Origin: an uncultured Prevotellaceae bacterium
Lineage (GTDB): Bacteria > Bacteroidota > Bacteroidia > Bacteroidales > Bacteroidaceae
Length of the DNA stretch: 49,800 bases
Reading direction: 5' to 3'
NCBI GenBank assembly: GCA_900317305.1
Contig: ONGG01000020.1
Span: 1-49,800 of the forward strand
Shown here: positions 1 through 9,183 of the stretch, piece by piece
How positions within the stretch are numbered: position 1 is the stretch's first letter
How the letters are laid out: every line of letters starts with the position of its first letter
The notes under the pieces: model-generated
The model's database searches: none
The model's input: the letters and a program-made list of their open reading frames with translations, nothing else
What the model was told of the DNA's origin: nothing
Position numbers and translations under genes: made by a program

Positions 1-101
1 GTTGTTTTCTTGTTCGATTCGCTTTATTGGGAAAAGGCACGGGACGCATCACTGCGACCCATGCCACATCCCGGGTACTTATGAATCAAAATCTGTCGAT
101 A

Positions 102-1119
102 TTATTCGTTTTCCTTCGGTTCCATCCCTTTGAAATAGGATGCCTTGCCATTGACGAAAGTCTTGATGCTGGGCCAGTCGACCGGAAACCATTCCATGCC
201 TTTGGTATTGGCGATGACGAAGTGGAAGCCCGACTCATTTCTTCGCATGTTGATGCTATAGGATGTGGTCTCGTCATAGTAGCATGTCAGAATGGCTCCC
301 CAATAGGATTCGTCGAATGTCAAATAATTGTAGCGGTACAAGACATCCAGCCATCGTTTCAAATACGGGAGCCTTGGTTTCCAAAATGGAGTCGGAATAT
401 GCTTTGTCGTGCTGCCACATTGCCTTGCGTGGCTTGATTTTGTTCTGCATGAAAAGCCGAGCAATGTCAGAGGTGAGCGTTTCAAGACTGTTCTTTTCTG
501 CTTGTGGACCGGGGTTGGGACCTTGGACTATATATTGGAGAGTAGCTCCTACCTCGCCCTCATCATGATATGGCTGACAGTTGAAGTAAAGGTATTCGTC
601 GGAATAGAACGTCGGATGGTTGGCGGTATGGTGCTTACTTGCGTAGCGGGTGGTATCGCAACATAGGTTCATCGAATAGATGATGGTGTCGCTTCCTCCC
701 TTGTGGTATTCGTAATGATAACTCTCCGCTGCCTCCGCTTGCAATTCATCGAGGGTGTGGCGGATGATGGACAAACACTGTTTCATATGTTTCCTGTCTT
801 CTCTGAGGATGCTGTCTATGGATTGGGAACCTACGCCTTGATACATATTGGGGCCATAGTAAAGGTGAACCCTGTAATCAAAGCGAACAGGCTGGTCCTT
901 GCCGCCCGACTTGACGATTCTGGGGGGTTCATCCAACTCCGTGAGTTTGTCGAAGAGTTGTTGCATCTTCGGATTAATTTGACCTTCGGTCTTCTTCTGT
1001 TGCGACTCGGCATAGCAGGAGTAAACTCCGCTCTGCTCTCGCTGCTCCATCAGTTGCGCGTGTGATGCTGCACAAATGAGCGCAAGTATCATCATGAGAA
1101 CTGTTCGTTTCATTATCAT
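102..1119 (-). pseudogene. secreted protein of unknown function, frameshifted near its C-terminus
   Basis: The frame opens with a signal peptide (MIMKRTVLMMILALICAASHA) and continues as a mixed, codon-biased sequence with no family I recognise. It runs to a stop at 274, but its last ~30 residues read like out-of-frame sequence. A second frame, offset by one base, continues to position 102 with a normal aromatic/acidic composition (for example WLDVLYRYNYLTFDES and a PKENE end). The most economical reading is one protein of about 338 residues with a one-base frameshift between roughly 330 and 385. It lies 6 bp after the anti-sigma candidate and is the third gene of the sigma operon, so it may be an envelope protein under that sigma factor. 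A sequencing error cannot be excluded. Confidence 0.6.
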
Positions 1120-1125
1120 GTGGAT

Positions 1126-1872
1126 TTAGAATTCTATCGGTTTTTGTATTTGTTGCATTACTTCCGCTGTCAGCCGTTGGCCACGCATGCGTAGGTCGTT
1201 GATTGACGGCATACCAGGAGTTGGCATTTGACTTTCACCGTTGATGATATATACGACATGCTCCAGCGCGATGTGAGGGGATGGCATCGTTGGCTCCGTC
1301 GCAGGGGTGCTCGTTTCGGCAATGATGGGCTGCTCTGCCTGGCTTGTTGTCATGTCGGATGGTTGCTGGCGCATCGTTCCCGTCTTCCTCTTGCCATGTT
1401 TCATAGATAATGTGGCAGGTCTTGGCTGTGACACTGCTTGAGTCGCTTCGATTTCCACCCGCTTTTCTGTTTCCTCCTTGCTTTCCTGTGGTTCCTTCTT
1501 GGCAATTTCTATTTTGTCAATGTCATTTGTTGTCTTAACGCTGAGTTCAACACCCTCCTTGTTTGCTATGGCATCTGTCTCGGTTGTTACATGGTTTCTC
1601 AGTAGGGCGGCACAGCCGATGAGAATGGCAGCACATGCCGCTGCACGCCATCCCCAGGTCACGAACAAACGTTTTTTCTTTGTCTGCAGATTGACAGAAC
1701 GTGATATGCCCATCAGCGCTCTGGTTTCACTGAGCAGAGGCGAGTCCAGCTCAGACTGCATCAGCACATACTCCAGTTCCGTCTCTTCCAGCACCGACAA
1801 CTGGCAGTCCATATAGAGCCGACAGAGTTGTTCGGCTTCTTCTAATGTGATATGATTGGCATTTTGTTTCAT
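1126..1872 (-). CDS. putative membrane-anchored anti-sigma factor
   Basis: A 248-residue protein with a cytoplasmic N-terminal ~70 residues rich in Glu and Leu, a single hydrophobic segment around residues 73-90 (GWRAAACAAILIGCAALL), and a low-complexity Ser/Thr/Glu/Pro-rich periplasmic part. This topology is that of anti-sigma factors paired with ECF sigma factors. Its start overlaps the end of the sigma gene by 4 bp (ATGA), which implies translational coupling. No classical zinc-binding anti-sigma motif is visible, so the call rests on topology and position. It is expected to hold the neighbouring sigma factor at the membrane until an envelope signal arrives. Confidence 0.6.
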   Translation of the reverse strand: MKQNANHITLEEAEQLCRLYMDCQLSVLEETELEYVLMQSELDSPLLSETRALMGISRSVNLQTKKKRLFVTWGWRAAACAAILIGCAALLRNHVTTETDAIANKEGVELSVKTTNDIDKIEIAKKEPQESKEETEKRVEIEATQAVSQPRPATLSMKHGKRKTGTMRQQPSDMTTSQAEQPIIAETSTPATEPTMPSPHIALEHVVYIINGESQMPTPGMPSINDLRMRGQRLTAEVMQQIQKPIEF

Positions 1873-2348
1873 CTGTTCAATTGATTGTAGGTTTCACGCA
1901 TCTTCTTTCTGGTTCGGCTCATGTTCATCCTCACCGCTTCCACGCTCATCGACAGTTTTTCTGCAACCTGCTCATATTCCATTCCTTCGTGAGTGACGAG
2001 GTTGAATATCTCCCGTTGCAGTGGAGTCAGTCCCTCTTGCAATAGTGCTTCAAGGTGTTTCAAGTCCTCTTCAACCATATTGTAGCCTTTCATCTCGCGG
2101 GCACAGACTGCATCCAATGGTATGGGCTTGGCCTTTCTCAAACGGTCTATGCAGACGTGCCGCAGCACGGCCACGAGTTTGTTTCTCGCTTCAGAGCTGG
2201 TCTCTACCTCGCCTACATTCCGCAGTTTCAGCCAAGTGTCCTGTAGCGCATCCTTGGCATCCTCATCGCTTTCCAGATAATTCAGGGCGATGTGGTGCAA
2301 CTTGTCGCGCAAGCCAAGAAACGAGGATGTCAGCACGTCTATTTCCAT
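1869..2348 (-). CDS. ECF-type RNA polymerase sigma factor
   Basis: A 159-residue protein with the two sigma-70 regions of an ECF factor: region 2 around residues 10-75 (LNYLESDEDAKDALQDTWLK, then VCIDRLRK) and region 4 around 105-155 (LTPLQREIFNLVTHEGMEY followed by the helix-turn-helix VAEKLSMSVEAVRMNMSRTR). The length is normal for the family. It is first in an operon with the anti-sigma candidate (4-bp overlap) and a secreted protein. Such three-gene sets usually respond to envelope or nutrient signals; the regulon cannot be read from this window. No TAnnTTTG box was found upstream on this strand, so the operon may be autoregulated. Confidence 0.93.
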   Translation of the reverse strand: MEIDVLTSSFLGLRDKLHHIALNYLESDEDAKDALQDTWLKLRNVGEVETSSEARNKLVAVLRHVCIDRLRKAKPIPLDAVCAREMKGYNMVEEDLKHLEALLQEGLTPLQREIFNLVTHEGMEYEQVAEKLSMSVEAVRMNMSRTRKKMRETYNQLNR

Positions 2349-2576
2349 ATTCTACTATTGATACGATTGAAAGCACGAAACGTAACAAGAAAAAATGGCT
2401 TTTCGCTTATTCTTTGCTTTTTGGGCCACAAAATAAACAAATTGCATGGAAAAAACCTCGGCGATACCAAAAGAAATGGATGTGCCGAGGGAAGAGAATA
2501 CGTCATTTTGCACACGAAACTTCTATTCAACAATATTGAGCCATGTAAAATAGTCATAAATAAAAAAGAAAAATCG

Positions 2577-2607
2577 TTGCAATTTGTAGAAATAAAGTGT
2601 ACTTTTG
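2577..2607 (+). promoter_or_regulatory. Bacteroidota-type promoter of the S41-like protease gene
   Basis: TTG (2577-2579), 20 nt, then TACTTTTG (2600-2607), matching TTG-N19/20-TAnnTTTG. It would give a leader of about 100 nt before the ATG at 2713. The rest of the divergent gap 2349-2712 is AT-rich and holds nothing else I recognise. Confidence 0.7.
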
Positions 2608-2712
2608 CAGAATTAGTCAGATTATTTTGAGAAGATTATCACTTTACTGCCTTCATATACATTACAATAAGCGGAATAATCGAATTACACAATTAATAAA
2701 CAAGTTAGAAGA

Positions 2713-4629
2713 ATGAAAAAGTTTTTGCTATTCCAACTGGTCCTTATGCTGTCGCTTCCCGCGCTGGCCGAGGAGCCGTTTTCGTTTGAGACACGAAAAG
2801 TGCCCGTGAACCGTGGCGGTGAGGATGACGGCACAGTCAGTTTGCGCTTCTATAAGGATATGCCATCGGTGCCGTATATCTCCGTGGCCGATTTCCAAGA
2901 ACTGATGCTCCCCGGCACCACGATAGTAGTCAGCAAGACGGGTGAGGGAGAGTATCTGCTCGAGGGGCCTTATGCCAAAGCCACGGTGAACACAGTGACC
3001 GAGCAGTTCTCTTCTGACAACTACATGGCCTTCACCAACCTGATGGGCCAGTTGCGTGAAGGTATGGACAACGTGTATTACGATGGTGCGCCCTTCATAC
3101 GCTACAACAGACAGGAACTGACCCCAGCCTCGGCAACGGTCACCTTCGACTTCAAGAAGTACGGCATCGACTTGCGCGGCAACAACAAGACCGTGTATTT
3201 CCCCTTCGCCACCCTCTCCGACCTCTACAGCGACCTCTATTACCATGTTGCCGGCTATACTGGTGACAAGGTGGTGATAGTGACCGACAACCAGAACGAA
3301 AAGATCTCGGTGATAGAGCCGGAGAACGCCGATAGACTGCTTGAGGCAGATACTCGTGACGAAGACATGGCTGCATTCAGCTACGCCGAGTTGTGCTTCG
3401 TCATCGACCATTTCTATGGCATGCCTGGTCGCTCGCCCCTGGAGAGCGGCATCCAGAACGACGGTCTGGACAAGACGCTCGACACCGTTGAGAACGGCCC
3501 GCTAATCAAAAAACTGCTCAAGAGCACCGACATGGAGGACTACCTCATCGGCATGAAAAGCCTCCAGGTGCTGCTAGATGATGGAGGGCATACCAACCTC
3601 ATGGTCGACATGGATCTCTTTAGTATTACGATGGGAGACGAGGATTTAGCAGGTGAGGCATGGAACGAGCGGAATGATAAAATCCAATATAAGTATCCAG
3701 AACTGTACGGCTCGCTGACTGAATACCTCAACAAAATAGAAGAACGAAACAGCAAGTTCCAGTATATCGATTTCTACCGTCCCTACGTTGATACTTATCA
3801 TAAAGAAGGTAAAACTGCTTTTCTGATGCTCAACACGTTTGGCTTGACCAACATGAAGGCATGGAACGAATACTACGAGGGCGGATGCATAGGCGAGACC
3901 CCTGCTATCGACGAAGAATTCAAGGGTGACCTGAGTGTGGTGCTCGATGCGCTGAAGCAAGCAAGTGAAGACCCAGAGGTGAAGAACTTCGTGGTTGACC
4001 TGACGTGCAACCTCGGCGGTTCGCTCGACGTGGTGATGGCCATGACGGCACTCATGGGCGGACAGAGCCACTTCTACAGCGAGAACACCCTGACCGGACA
4101 GCGACAGATAATCTACTATGACGTGGACTGCAACTTCGACGGCGTGTTTGACGAAAAGGACAAGGAAGTGATGTACGACCTGAACATCGCCGTGCTCACA
4201 TCGGATGTCGCCTTCTCTTGCGCCAACCTCTTCCCCTCGCTGATGAAGGACATGGGATTCCCCATCATCGGAGAGCGGACTGGCGGTGGCTCGTGTGCCG
4301 TGCAAAACATCGTCACACCGGAAGGATTTCAGTATCAGATCTCCTCGGCCCGCGGCCGCTTGACCAACAACAAGTGGGAGAACATCGACGGTGGCGTGGA
4401 GCCCGACTATGTGATTGACGTCTCTTCGGGCGACTACTCCAATTTCTATGACGTTGCCACCATCAATGCATTCATCAACAAATACTGCACCAGTCCCAAT
4501 TCCATTATCGACCTCAACGCCACCAGCCAGGACGGCACCTGCGTGTATTACGACTTGTCGGGCCGCAAGATTGATGGCCGTGGTGTCAAGGGTGTATATA
4601 TCCTGAAAGGCAAGAAAATGGCGAAATAG
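2713..4629 (+). CDS. secreted S41-family (C-terminal processing type) peptidase-like protein
   Basis: A 638-residue protein with a signal peptide (residues 1-19, MKKFLLFQLVLMLSLPALA). The C-terminal half carries S41 hallmarks: a beta-rich stretch ending VLTSDVAFSCANLFPSLM, where Ser502 of FSCANLF occupies the usual nucleophile position, followed by MGFPIIGERTGGGSC and a typical V-E-P-D-Y strand near residue 565. The last residues (YDLSGRKIDGRGVKGVYI, then GKK) form the tail seen on many Prevotella secreted proteins, perhaps a sorting or anchoring domain. No PDZ domain is obvious. It stands alone between its own promoter and a strong terminator. Substrate unknown; activity is inferred. Confidence 0.8.
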   Translation: MKKFLLFQLVLMLSLPALAEEPFSFETRKVPVNRGGEDDGTVSLRFYKDMPSVPYISVADFQELMLPGTTIVVSKTGEGEYLLEGPYAKATVNTVTEQFSSDNYMAFTNLMGQLREGMDNVYYDGAPFIRYNRQELTPASATVTFDFKKYGIDLRGNNKTVYFPFATLSDLYSDLYYHVAGYTGDKVVIVTDNQNEKISVIEPENADRLLEADTRDEDMAAFSYAELCFVIDHFYGMPGRSPLESGIQNDGLDKTLDTVENGPLIKKLLKSTDMEDYLIGMKSLQVLLDDGGHTNLMVDMDLFSITMGDEDLAGEAWNERNDKIQYKYPELYGSLTEYLNKIEERNSKFQYIDFYRPYVDTYHKEGKTAFLMLNTFGLTNMKAWNEYYEGGCIGETPAIDEEFKGDLSVVLDALKQASEDPEVKNFVVDLTCNLGGSLDVVMAMTALMGGQSHFYSENTLTGQRQIIYYDVDCNFDGVFDEKDKEVMYDLNIAVLTSDVAFSCANLFPSLMKDMGFPIIGERTGGGSCAVQNIVTPEGFQYQISSARGRLTNNKWENIDGGVEPDYVIDVSSGDYSNFYDVATINAFINKYCTSPNSIIDLNATSQDGTCVYYDLSGRKIDGRGVKGVYILKGKKMAK

Positions 4630-4673
4630 TCCCACAAAAAGTGGAGCGAACGCGAAACTTCGATGACAACAAT

Positions 4674-4714
4674 AATCACCACATCCCCAGCAATCGGAGA
4701 TGTGGTGATTTTTG
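4674..4714 (+). terminator. rho-independent terminator after the S41-like gene
   Basis: AATCACCACATC (4674-4685) pairs perfectly with GATGTGGTGATT (4699-4710), 13-nt loop, followed by a short T run. Confidence 0.88.
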
Positions 4715-4756
4715 TTGCCTTGCCCATGGTGGCAGGGGGCGTGGCGGGGAGGGCAA

Positions 4757-4787
4757 TAAAAAATGGGCTAAGCTGACGCCTAGCCCA
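4757..4787 (-). terminator. terminator after the orphan C-terminal fragment
   Basis: On the minus strand TGGGCTA and TAGCCCA pair around a 10-nt loop and are followed by TTTTTT. The fragment at 4805-5110 thus keeps a functional-looking gene end. Confidence 0.8.
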
Positions 4788-4804
4788 CTGTGGCTGTTAT
4801 TATT

Positions 4805-5110
4805 CTATTGAATCACAACTTTGCGGCCTCCTTGGATGTAGATGCCAGACTGCGTGGGCCGGGCTTGGAGGCGGCGACCGTCGAGGGTGAACCAGGGAAG
4901 GTTAGAGAGTTCGGGCGTGGAACTGTCGTACTTCCTGCAGAAAGCCGTCTGGGCGTTATCGGTGATGCCATTATACTTGCCATTCTCAAAACAGGATTCG
5001 ATTCTCAGGATGCAGGGTTCGTTGCCCCACCCTACTATGGCGCCCAAACGGATATCTCCCTTGTTGTTGGGTGTGGCAGTGAGTGTTCCGTCGAAGATGG
5101 ATTTGCTCAC
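4805..5110 (-). pseudogene. C-terminal remnant of a secreted protein
   Basis: About 100 residues opening at a GTG with no signal peptide. The frame stays open upstream without a convincing start (…RNLGRAEVTVSKS), so the 5' end of a larger gene appears to be missing. The end, WFTLDGRRLQARPTQSGIYI then GGRKVVIQ, is the same Prevotella secreted-protein tail as on the S41-like protein at 2713-4629, and a good terminator follows. I infer that the body of a secreted protein was deleted, leaving its C-terminal domain. Expression as a small protein is possible but there is no export signal. Confidence 0.6.
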
Positions 5111-5232
5111 GGTAACTTCTGCACGCCCTAAATTTCTGCACTCCCAACACCATGAGACCGCTTTATGATAAATAAAGCAAAAAAGTGGAGTAAAAATATT
5201 TGCATCATAAGGAATGAAGAAAAATTTTTGCT

Positions 5233-5240
5233 ATATTTGT
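5233..5240 (+). promoter_or_regulatory. probable -7 box (TATATTTG) of the GH115 gene
   Basis: TATATTTG lies about 80 nt before the ATG at 5321. No TTG is at the preferred distance, so only the -7 element is supported. Confidence 0.5.
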
Positions 5241-5320
5241 TGCCACAAACGAAAACGCAATTGGAAAAACGTAAAAATTTGAACATCAAGCCGAAGCGGC
5301 AATATCAGTGAAATCCAGCC

Positions 5321-8254
5321 ATGAACCATCTCAAGTTATCCATCATCATATTGTGCAACATCATCTCCTTGTACGCTTATTGCGGCAGTCCATCGCCTGC
5401 GATTATCGACAAGGCACAAGAGGGCTACTTCCCCATTGCATCCGTGCGGAGGGCAACAACCATCTTTACAGACGAAAAAGACTATAAGGTGGTGAGCATT
5501 GCTGCCGATATGCTAGCCGACGATGTGGAAAGGGTAACGGGCCTCCGCCCTGAGCATAAAAGCATTGTCAATGAGAAGTACTTGCCGAAAGATGTTGCCA
5601 TTGTGGCTGGAACTTTGGGCCACAGCAAGTTGGCCGAATGGTTGGTGGAAAGGCATAAGATTGACGTGAGTGACATTCGAGGGAAATGGGAATCATTTCT
5701 TATCATGACCACCTCACACCCCAAATACCACACCCCCCTGCTGCTGATTGCAGGCAGTGACAGACGAGGCACAGCCTACGGACTGATGACACTATGCGAG
5801 GCCATGGGTGTGTCGCCCTGGTATTGGTGGGCCGACGTGACCCCCAAGCAGAAGGCAGCACTCTACCTAGTGCCGGGCACTTTCAAGCAGGGAGAACCGT
5901 CGGTGCAGTATCGTGGCATCTTCATCAACGACGAGCGCTTCGGTGGATGGGCACGATGGGCCGAGCAGACCTTCGACAAGGAGTCGGGCAAGGTGGGCCC
6001 CAAGACTTACCAGAAAGTGTTCGATCTGCTGCTGCGCCTGAAGGCCAACTACCTGTGGCCGGCTATGCATCCAGGCACCCAGGCATTCAACGCCGACCCT
6101 GAGAATGCCCGACTGGCCGACGACTACGCCATTGTGATGGGGTCATCGCACTGTGAACAGATGCTGCGCAACAACGAGGGAGAATGGAAGGCCGTGAATG
6201 AGCAGGCAAAAGCCAAAGGAGAGGCCACCCTGGGCGACTTCAACTATATCACCAACCGCCAGACCATGCTCAACTACTGGGAGGAACGCGTGCGGACAAA
6301 CGGGAAATACGAGAATACCTATACCCTGGGCTTGCGCGGCATTCACGACTACCCAATGGAGGGCGCCAACTCCACAGCCGAGCGCGTGGCTCTGATGCAG
6401 CAAGCCATCGACGACCAGCGCGACATGCTGAAAAGAAACATTAGCAAGCCCATAGAGGATATACCACAAGTGCTCTGCACCTACGAGGAAGTGCTCGACG
6501 CCTACCACAACGGACTCCAGGTGCCCGACGATGTGACCCTGCTTTGGAGCGACGACAAGCACGGCTATTGCCGCAACCTCTCCAATCCTGCGGAACAGCA
6601 GCGCAAAGGCGGGGCAGGCATCTACTACCATCTGTCGTATCATGGCGACCCCGCGAGTTGGATATGGCTCAGTCCATTGTCGCCAGCCTTCCTTTCCACC
6701 GAATTGACCAAAGCCTACTGTTTCGGGGCTCGCAAGATATGGGTTTTCAATGTGGGTGACATCAAACCCGCCGAGAAAGAGATCTCGTTCGTGATGGACC
6801 TGGCATGGGATGTGGACCGCTGGAAACCCAACGAGGCCCATCGCTATATTGGCTACTGGGCAGAAAAGACCTTCGGGCACGATGTGGCGCAAGAGATTGC
6901 CGACATCATGGCCGGCTATTACCAGTTGCAGGCCGGAGGAAAAGACGCGCATGTATGGTTCATCGACTATACTGAGGAGCAGATAGAGCAACGCATCGCC
7001 CGGTGGCGGGCCTTGGCAGCACATGCCACAGACCTGGCAGGCCGCATCCCCACACCGCTGAGGAATGCGTACTTCGAACTTGTGAACTATCCCGTTCGCG
7101 GAGCCGCTCTGATCAATGAATACCAATTGCTAGCCCGTCGCAGTATGGTGCGCGCCACACAATGCGACAGTGTCGGGGCCATGGCAGATGCCGGCAGGGT
7201 GAGACAGATGTTCGCCCAACTGAGCGAGTGGACCAGACACTACAATGAGGACATACTCGAGGACGACGGACAAAATGACGAGAGTCATCAGGCGAACATG
7301 AACAGCCAGGGCATGACAGGCAAAGGCATAGCCAAATGGGAACAATTCTTCAACTGGCAGCCATACCACTGGTTCCGCTCAGAGCAGATTGAGCAGCCTA
7401 TTGCCACGCCCGAATTGATTTCAGCGTCGATACATGGCCCCAAGTCCCGTTTCCTGTCTGTGAGCGACGCGCTCTCATGCGACGGAGCCTTGATCGACAG
7501 CGACAAGGACGGAGAAATCCCCATCTGGGTGGAAGCACTGACACCCGTGCGCAATTTCTCCAAGAAGCCCGAGGACAATGTGTTCTGCCATGTCTATCTT
7601 CATCACTCTACAGTCACCACCCAGGAGTTTGACGCCTCGGCCACCCCCATCAACAACGTCTGGCATGCGCCCTACGTTGGTCCGATGTGGAGCCGGGTGG
7701 GAGTGCTCAGTCTGAAGAAGGGCGAGAACCGCCTCTATCTTGCCAACCTGAAAGAAGATGCCCGCATCGACCGCATCTATATCGGCACCTGTCCACCATT
7801 TGCCAGGGAGCCCCGGCTGCGCATCCCAGCCTATGACTACCTGAACAAGCACGAGAGCATGAAGCGCATTCCACAGTTGGGATTCACCGACGGCATCATG
7901 GTGCAGCCATTCAACACCCCCTCATATCAGCAGGTTTGCGAGGCCCCATATGTCGAATATGAGTTGGACTTTCTGCCCACCGACTCTGTGATTGAGATAC
8001 GCACATTGCCTACCTTGCACGTCTACGACGGGCGTGACGCACGCTACGCCGTTCAGATAGGCGACAATGCCCCCACCCTATTCTCCATACATGCCAATGA
8101 TTTCACGGCAGAATGGCGATGGAACGTACTGCGCGGCTATGCCTCTCGCAGTCTGCCTGTAGCCGGGTCAGGACAACAGCGTCTGCGCATCTATCTGCTC
8201 GACCCCGGCATCGTGATACAAGAATTGCTGGTACACTCCAAAGTATCCAACTGA
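5321..8254 (+). CDS. secreted GH115 family alpha-glucuronidase
   Basis: A 977-residue protein, normal for GH115, with an N-terminal export signal (residues ~1-21). The N-terminal domain (VSIAADMLADDVERVTG) leads into the GH115 core: SDRRGTAYGLMTLCEAMGVS, PWYWWADV, VQYRGIFINDERFGGWARWA, LKANYLWPAMHPGT and MGSSHCEQMLRNN. Long helical and C-terminal beta-sandwich regions follow. GH115 enzymes remove (4-O-methyl-)glucuronic acid from internal and terminal xylose units of glucuronoxylan and act in the periplasm or at the surface. It is transcribed alone from a probable promoter at 5233. With the GH31 at 32625-34967 it points to hemicellulose use; no SusC/SusD pair is present. Confidence 0.93.
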   Translation: MNHLKLSIIILCNIISLYAYCGSPSPAIIDKAQEGYFPIASVRRATTIFTDEKDYKVVSIAADMLADDVERVTGLRPEHKSIVNEKYLPKDVAIVAGTLGHSKLAEWLVERHKIDVSDIRGKWESFLIMTTSHPKYHTPLLLIAGSDRRGTAYGLMTLCEAMGVSPWYWWADVTPKQKAALYLVPGTFKQGEPSVQYRGIFINDERFGGWARWAEQTFDKESGKVGPKTYQKVFDLLLRLKANYLWPAMHPGTQAFNADPENARLADDYAIVMGSSHCEQMLRNNEGEWKAVNEQAKAKGEATLGDFNYITNRQTMLNYWEERVRTNGKYENTYTLGLRGIHDYPMEGANSTAERVALMQQAIDDQRDMLKRNISKPIEDIPQVLCTYEEVLDAYHNGLQVPDDVTLLWSDDKHGYCRNLSNPAEQQRKGGAGIYYHLSYHGDPASWIWLSPLSPAFLSTELTKAYCFGARKIWVFNVGDIKPAEKEISFVMDLAWDVDRWKPNEAHRYIGYWAEKTFGHDVAQEIADIMAGYYQLQAGGKDAHVWFIDYTEEQIEQRIARWRALAAHATDLAGRIPTPLRNAYFELVNYPVRGAALINEYQLLARRSMVRATQCDSVGAMADAGRVRQMFAQLSEWTRHYNEDILEDDGQNDESHQANMNSQGMTGKGIAKWEQFFNWQPYHWFRSEQIEQPIATPELISASIHGPKSRFLSVSDALSCDGALIDSDKDGEIPIWVEALTPVRNFSKKPEDNVFCHVYLHHSTVTTQEFDASATPINNVWHAPYVGPMWSRVGVLSLKKGENRLYLANLKEDARIDRIYIGTCPPFAREPRLRIPAYDYLNKHESMKRIPQLGFTDGIMVQPFNTPSYQQVCEAPYVEYELDFLPTDSVIEIRTLPTLHVYDGRDARYAVQIGDNAPTLFSIHANDFTAEWRWNVLRGYASRSLPVAGSGQQRLRIYLLDPGIVIQELLVHSKVSN

Positions 8255-8346
8255 CAATGTTGTAGAAACAACCAACAAGCACGATTATCGTATAGAAGAT
8301 TGGCCAACAGAATTGGCTATTTACTCAAATTTAAAAGCATATCACT

Positions 8347-8517
8347 ATGAAAGAACAAGTATTAAAGGCCATGCGCGAGGCAGGCAAACCCGTCTCGGCT
8401 GGTGAAGTGACCAAGGCACTGGGTGCCGACCGTAAAGAAGTGGACAAGGCTTTCGCCGAGTTGAAAAAAGAGGGTGCCATCGTGTCGCCCGTTCGCTGCA
8501 AGTGGGAACCGAAATAG
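8347..8517 (+). CDS. 56-residue winged-helix-like mini protein
   Basis: ATG to TAG encodes a 56-residue peptide: MKEQVLKAMREAGKPVSAGE, then a second helix with VTKALGADRKEVDKAFAELK and a short hairpin ending VRCKWEPK. The helix-turn-helix-wing pattern is that of a bare DNA-binding winged helix, as in MarR/HxlR-type regulators without the rest of the protein. It lies 92 bp after the GH115 gene and is followed by a perfect terminator. Proteins of this size and type occur in Bacteroidota, but I cannot name the target. Confidence 0.75.
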   Translation: MKEQVLKAMREAGKPVSAGEVTKALGADRKEVDKAFAELKKEGAIVSPVRCKWEPK

Positions 8518-8546
8518 CCCAATAACTTCTTGGAATATGGCATTCG

Positions 8547-8589
8547 GTGAGTCAGGCATGCCCAACCAGTCTTGCCTGACTCACTTTTT
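8547..8589 (+). terminator. strong rho-independent terminator of the mini winged-helix gene
   Basis: GTGAGTCAGGCA (8547-8558) and TGCCTGACTCAC (8573-8584) form a perfect 12-bp stem followed by TTTTT. The stem also encodes the last residues of the opposite-strand frame ending at 8552. Confidence 0.9.
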
Positions 8590-8854
8590 CATGCTGTTCG
8601 TTCAACCGCTTCACGTACTCCTCCCATAGCCCATCCAGCAGAATGGCCTCTTCATCAGTGAGCATTTCGCCCGAATGTCCTTCGTTCCAATTGAAACTGG
8701 GGATAGCAGCCGACAATGCGTCAGTGGTCAGCACCAAAGAAGCCTTGTCGGGATGAATGATATGGCTTAACGCCATGCGCACGTAATAGACTTTTCGTCC
8801 CTTTCCGCTCCAGTCTTCATCCACGTAAGGCGCTTCGTTCAGCGTACCTTTCAT
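8552..8854 (-). CDS. hypothetical protein, ~100 residues
   Basis: The frame reads MKGTLNEAPYVDEDWSGKGR and continues with a predicted beta-strand region (KVYYVRMALSHIIHP) and a C-terminal acidic helix (MLTDEEAILLDGLWEEYVKR). I chose the ATG at 8854; a GTG at 8869 is possible. No family is recognised. Composition and codon use look coding, but its last codons lie inside the terminator hairpin of the convergent gene, which is unusual. A short charged frame upstream (ending DDEELSTVKG near 8870) could be a decayed 5' part. Confidence 0.5.
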   Translation of the reverse strand: MKGTLNEAPYVDEDWSGKGRKVYYVRMALSHIIHPDKASLVLTTDALSAAIPSFNWNEGHSGEMLTDEEAILLDGLWEEYVKRLNEQHEKVSQARLVGHA

Positions 8855-9016
8855 CACGACCCCATTCACCCCTTCACGGTGCTGAGTTCCTCGTCATCGG
8901 CCACATGGCGCTGTTCTTCTTTCACTTCCTTCCTTTCCAAACCGGCCCACTCTCAATATTTCCGACAAAAATCAAATCAACAAAGAAATTCGACAAGACA
9001 AAAAAGAAAGGATTCT

Positions 9017-9047
9017 TTTGTTCTGCGCTCAACTTTTCGTAACTTTG
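9017..9047 (+). promoter_or_regulatory. tandem promoter P1 of the cytidylyltransferase fusion operon
   Basis: TTG at 9018-9020, exactly 19 nt, then TAACTTTG at 9040-9047. The -7 box lies in the left arm of an inverted repeat (GTAACTTTGCGC … GCGCGAAGTTAC), so the transcript would begin inside a hairpin region. Confidence 0.75.
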
Positions 9048-9103
9048 CGCTTTCAGCGCGAAGTTACTCCCATTCGGAAATGAAAAGAAAAGCAAGCTTT
9101 CCT

Positions 9104-9134
9104 TTTGCATTTCTCTCATTTATTCGTAACTTTG
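9104..9134 (+). promoter_or_regulatory. tandem promoter P2 of the same operon
   Basis: TTG at 9105-9107, 19 nt, TAACTTTG at 9127-9134, again overlapping an inverted repeat (GTAACTTTGC … GCGAAGTTAC). The surrounding ~60 bp match the minus strand near 15896-15955. Confidence 0.72.
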
Positions 9135-9183
9135 CCACTACTAAGCGAAGTTACACCGTCTCGACAGAGCAAAAATGGTTTCT

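Noticed and set aside
8870-8940. A short charged minus-strand frame (ending DDEELSTVKG) as a separate gene
   Set aside because: Only ~25 codons, no convincing start or ribosome-binding site; it may be a decayed 5' part of the frame at 8552-8854, but I cannot support it as a gene.
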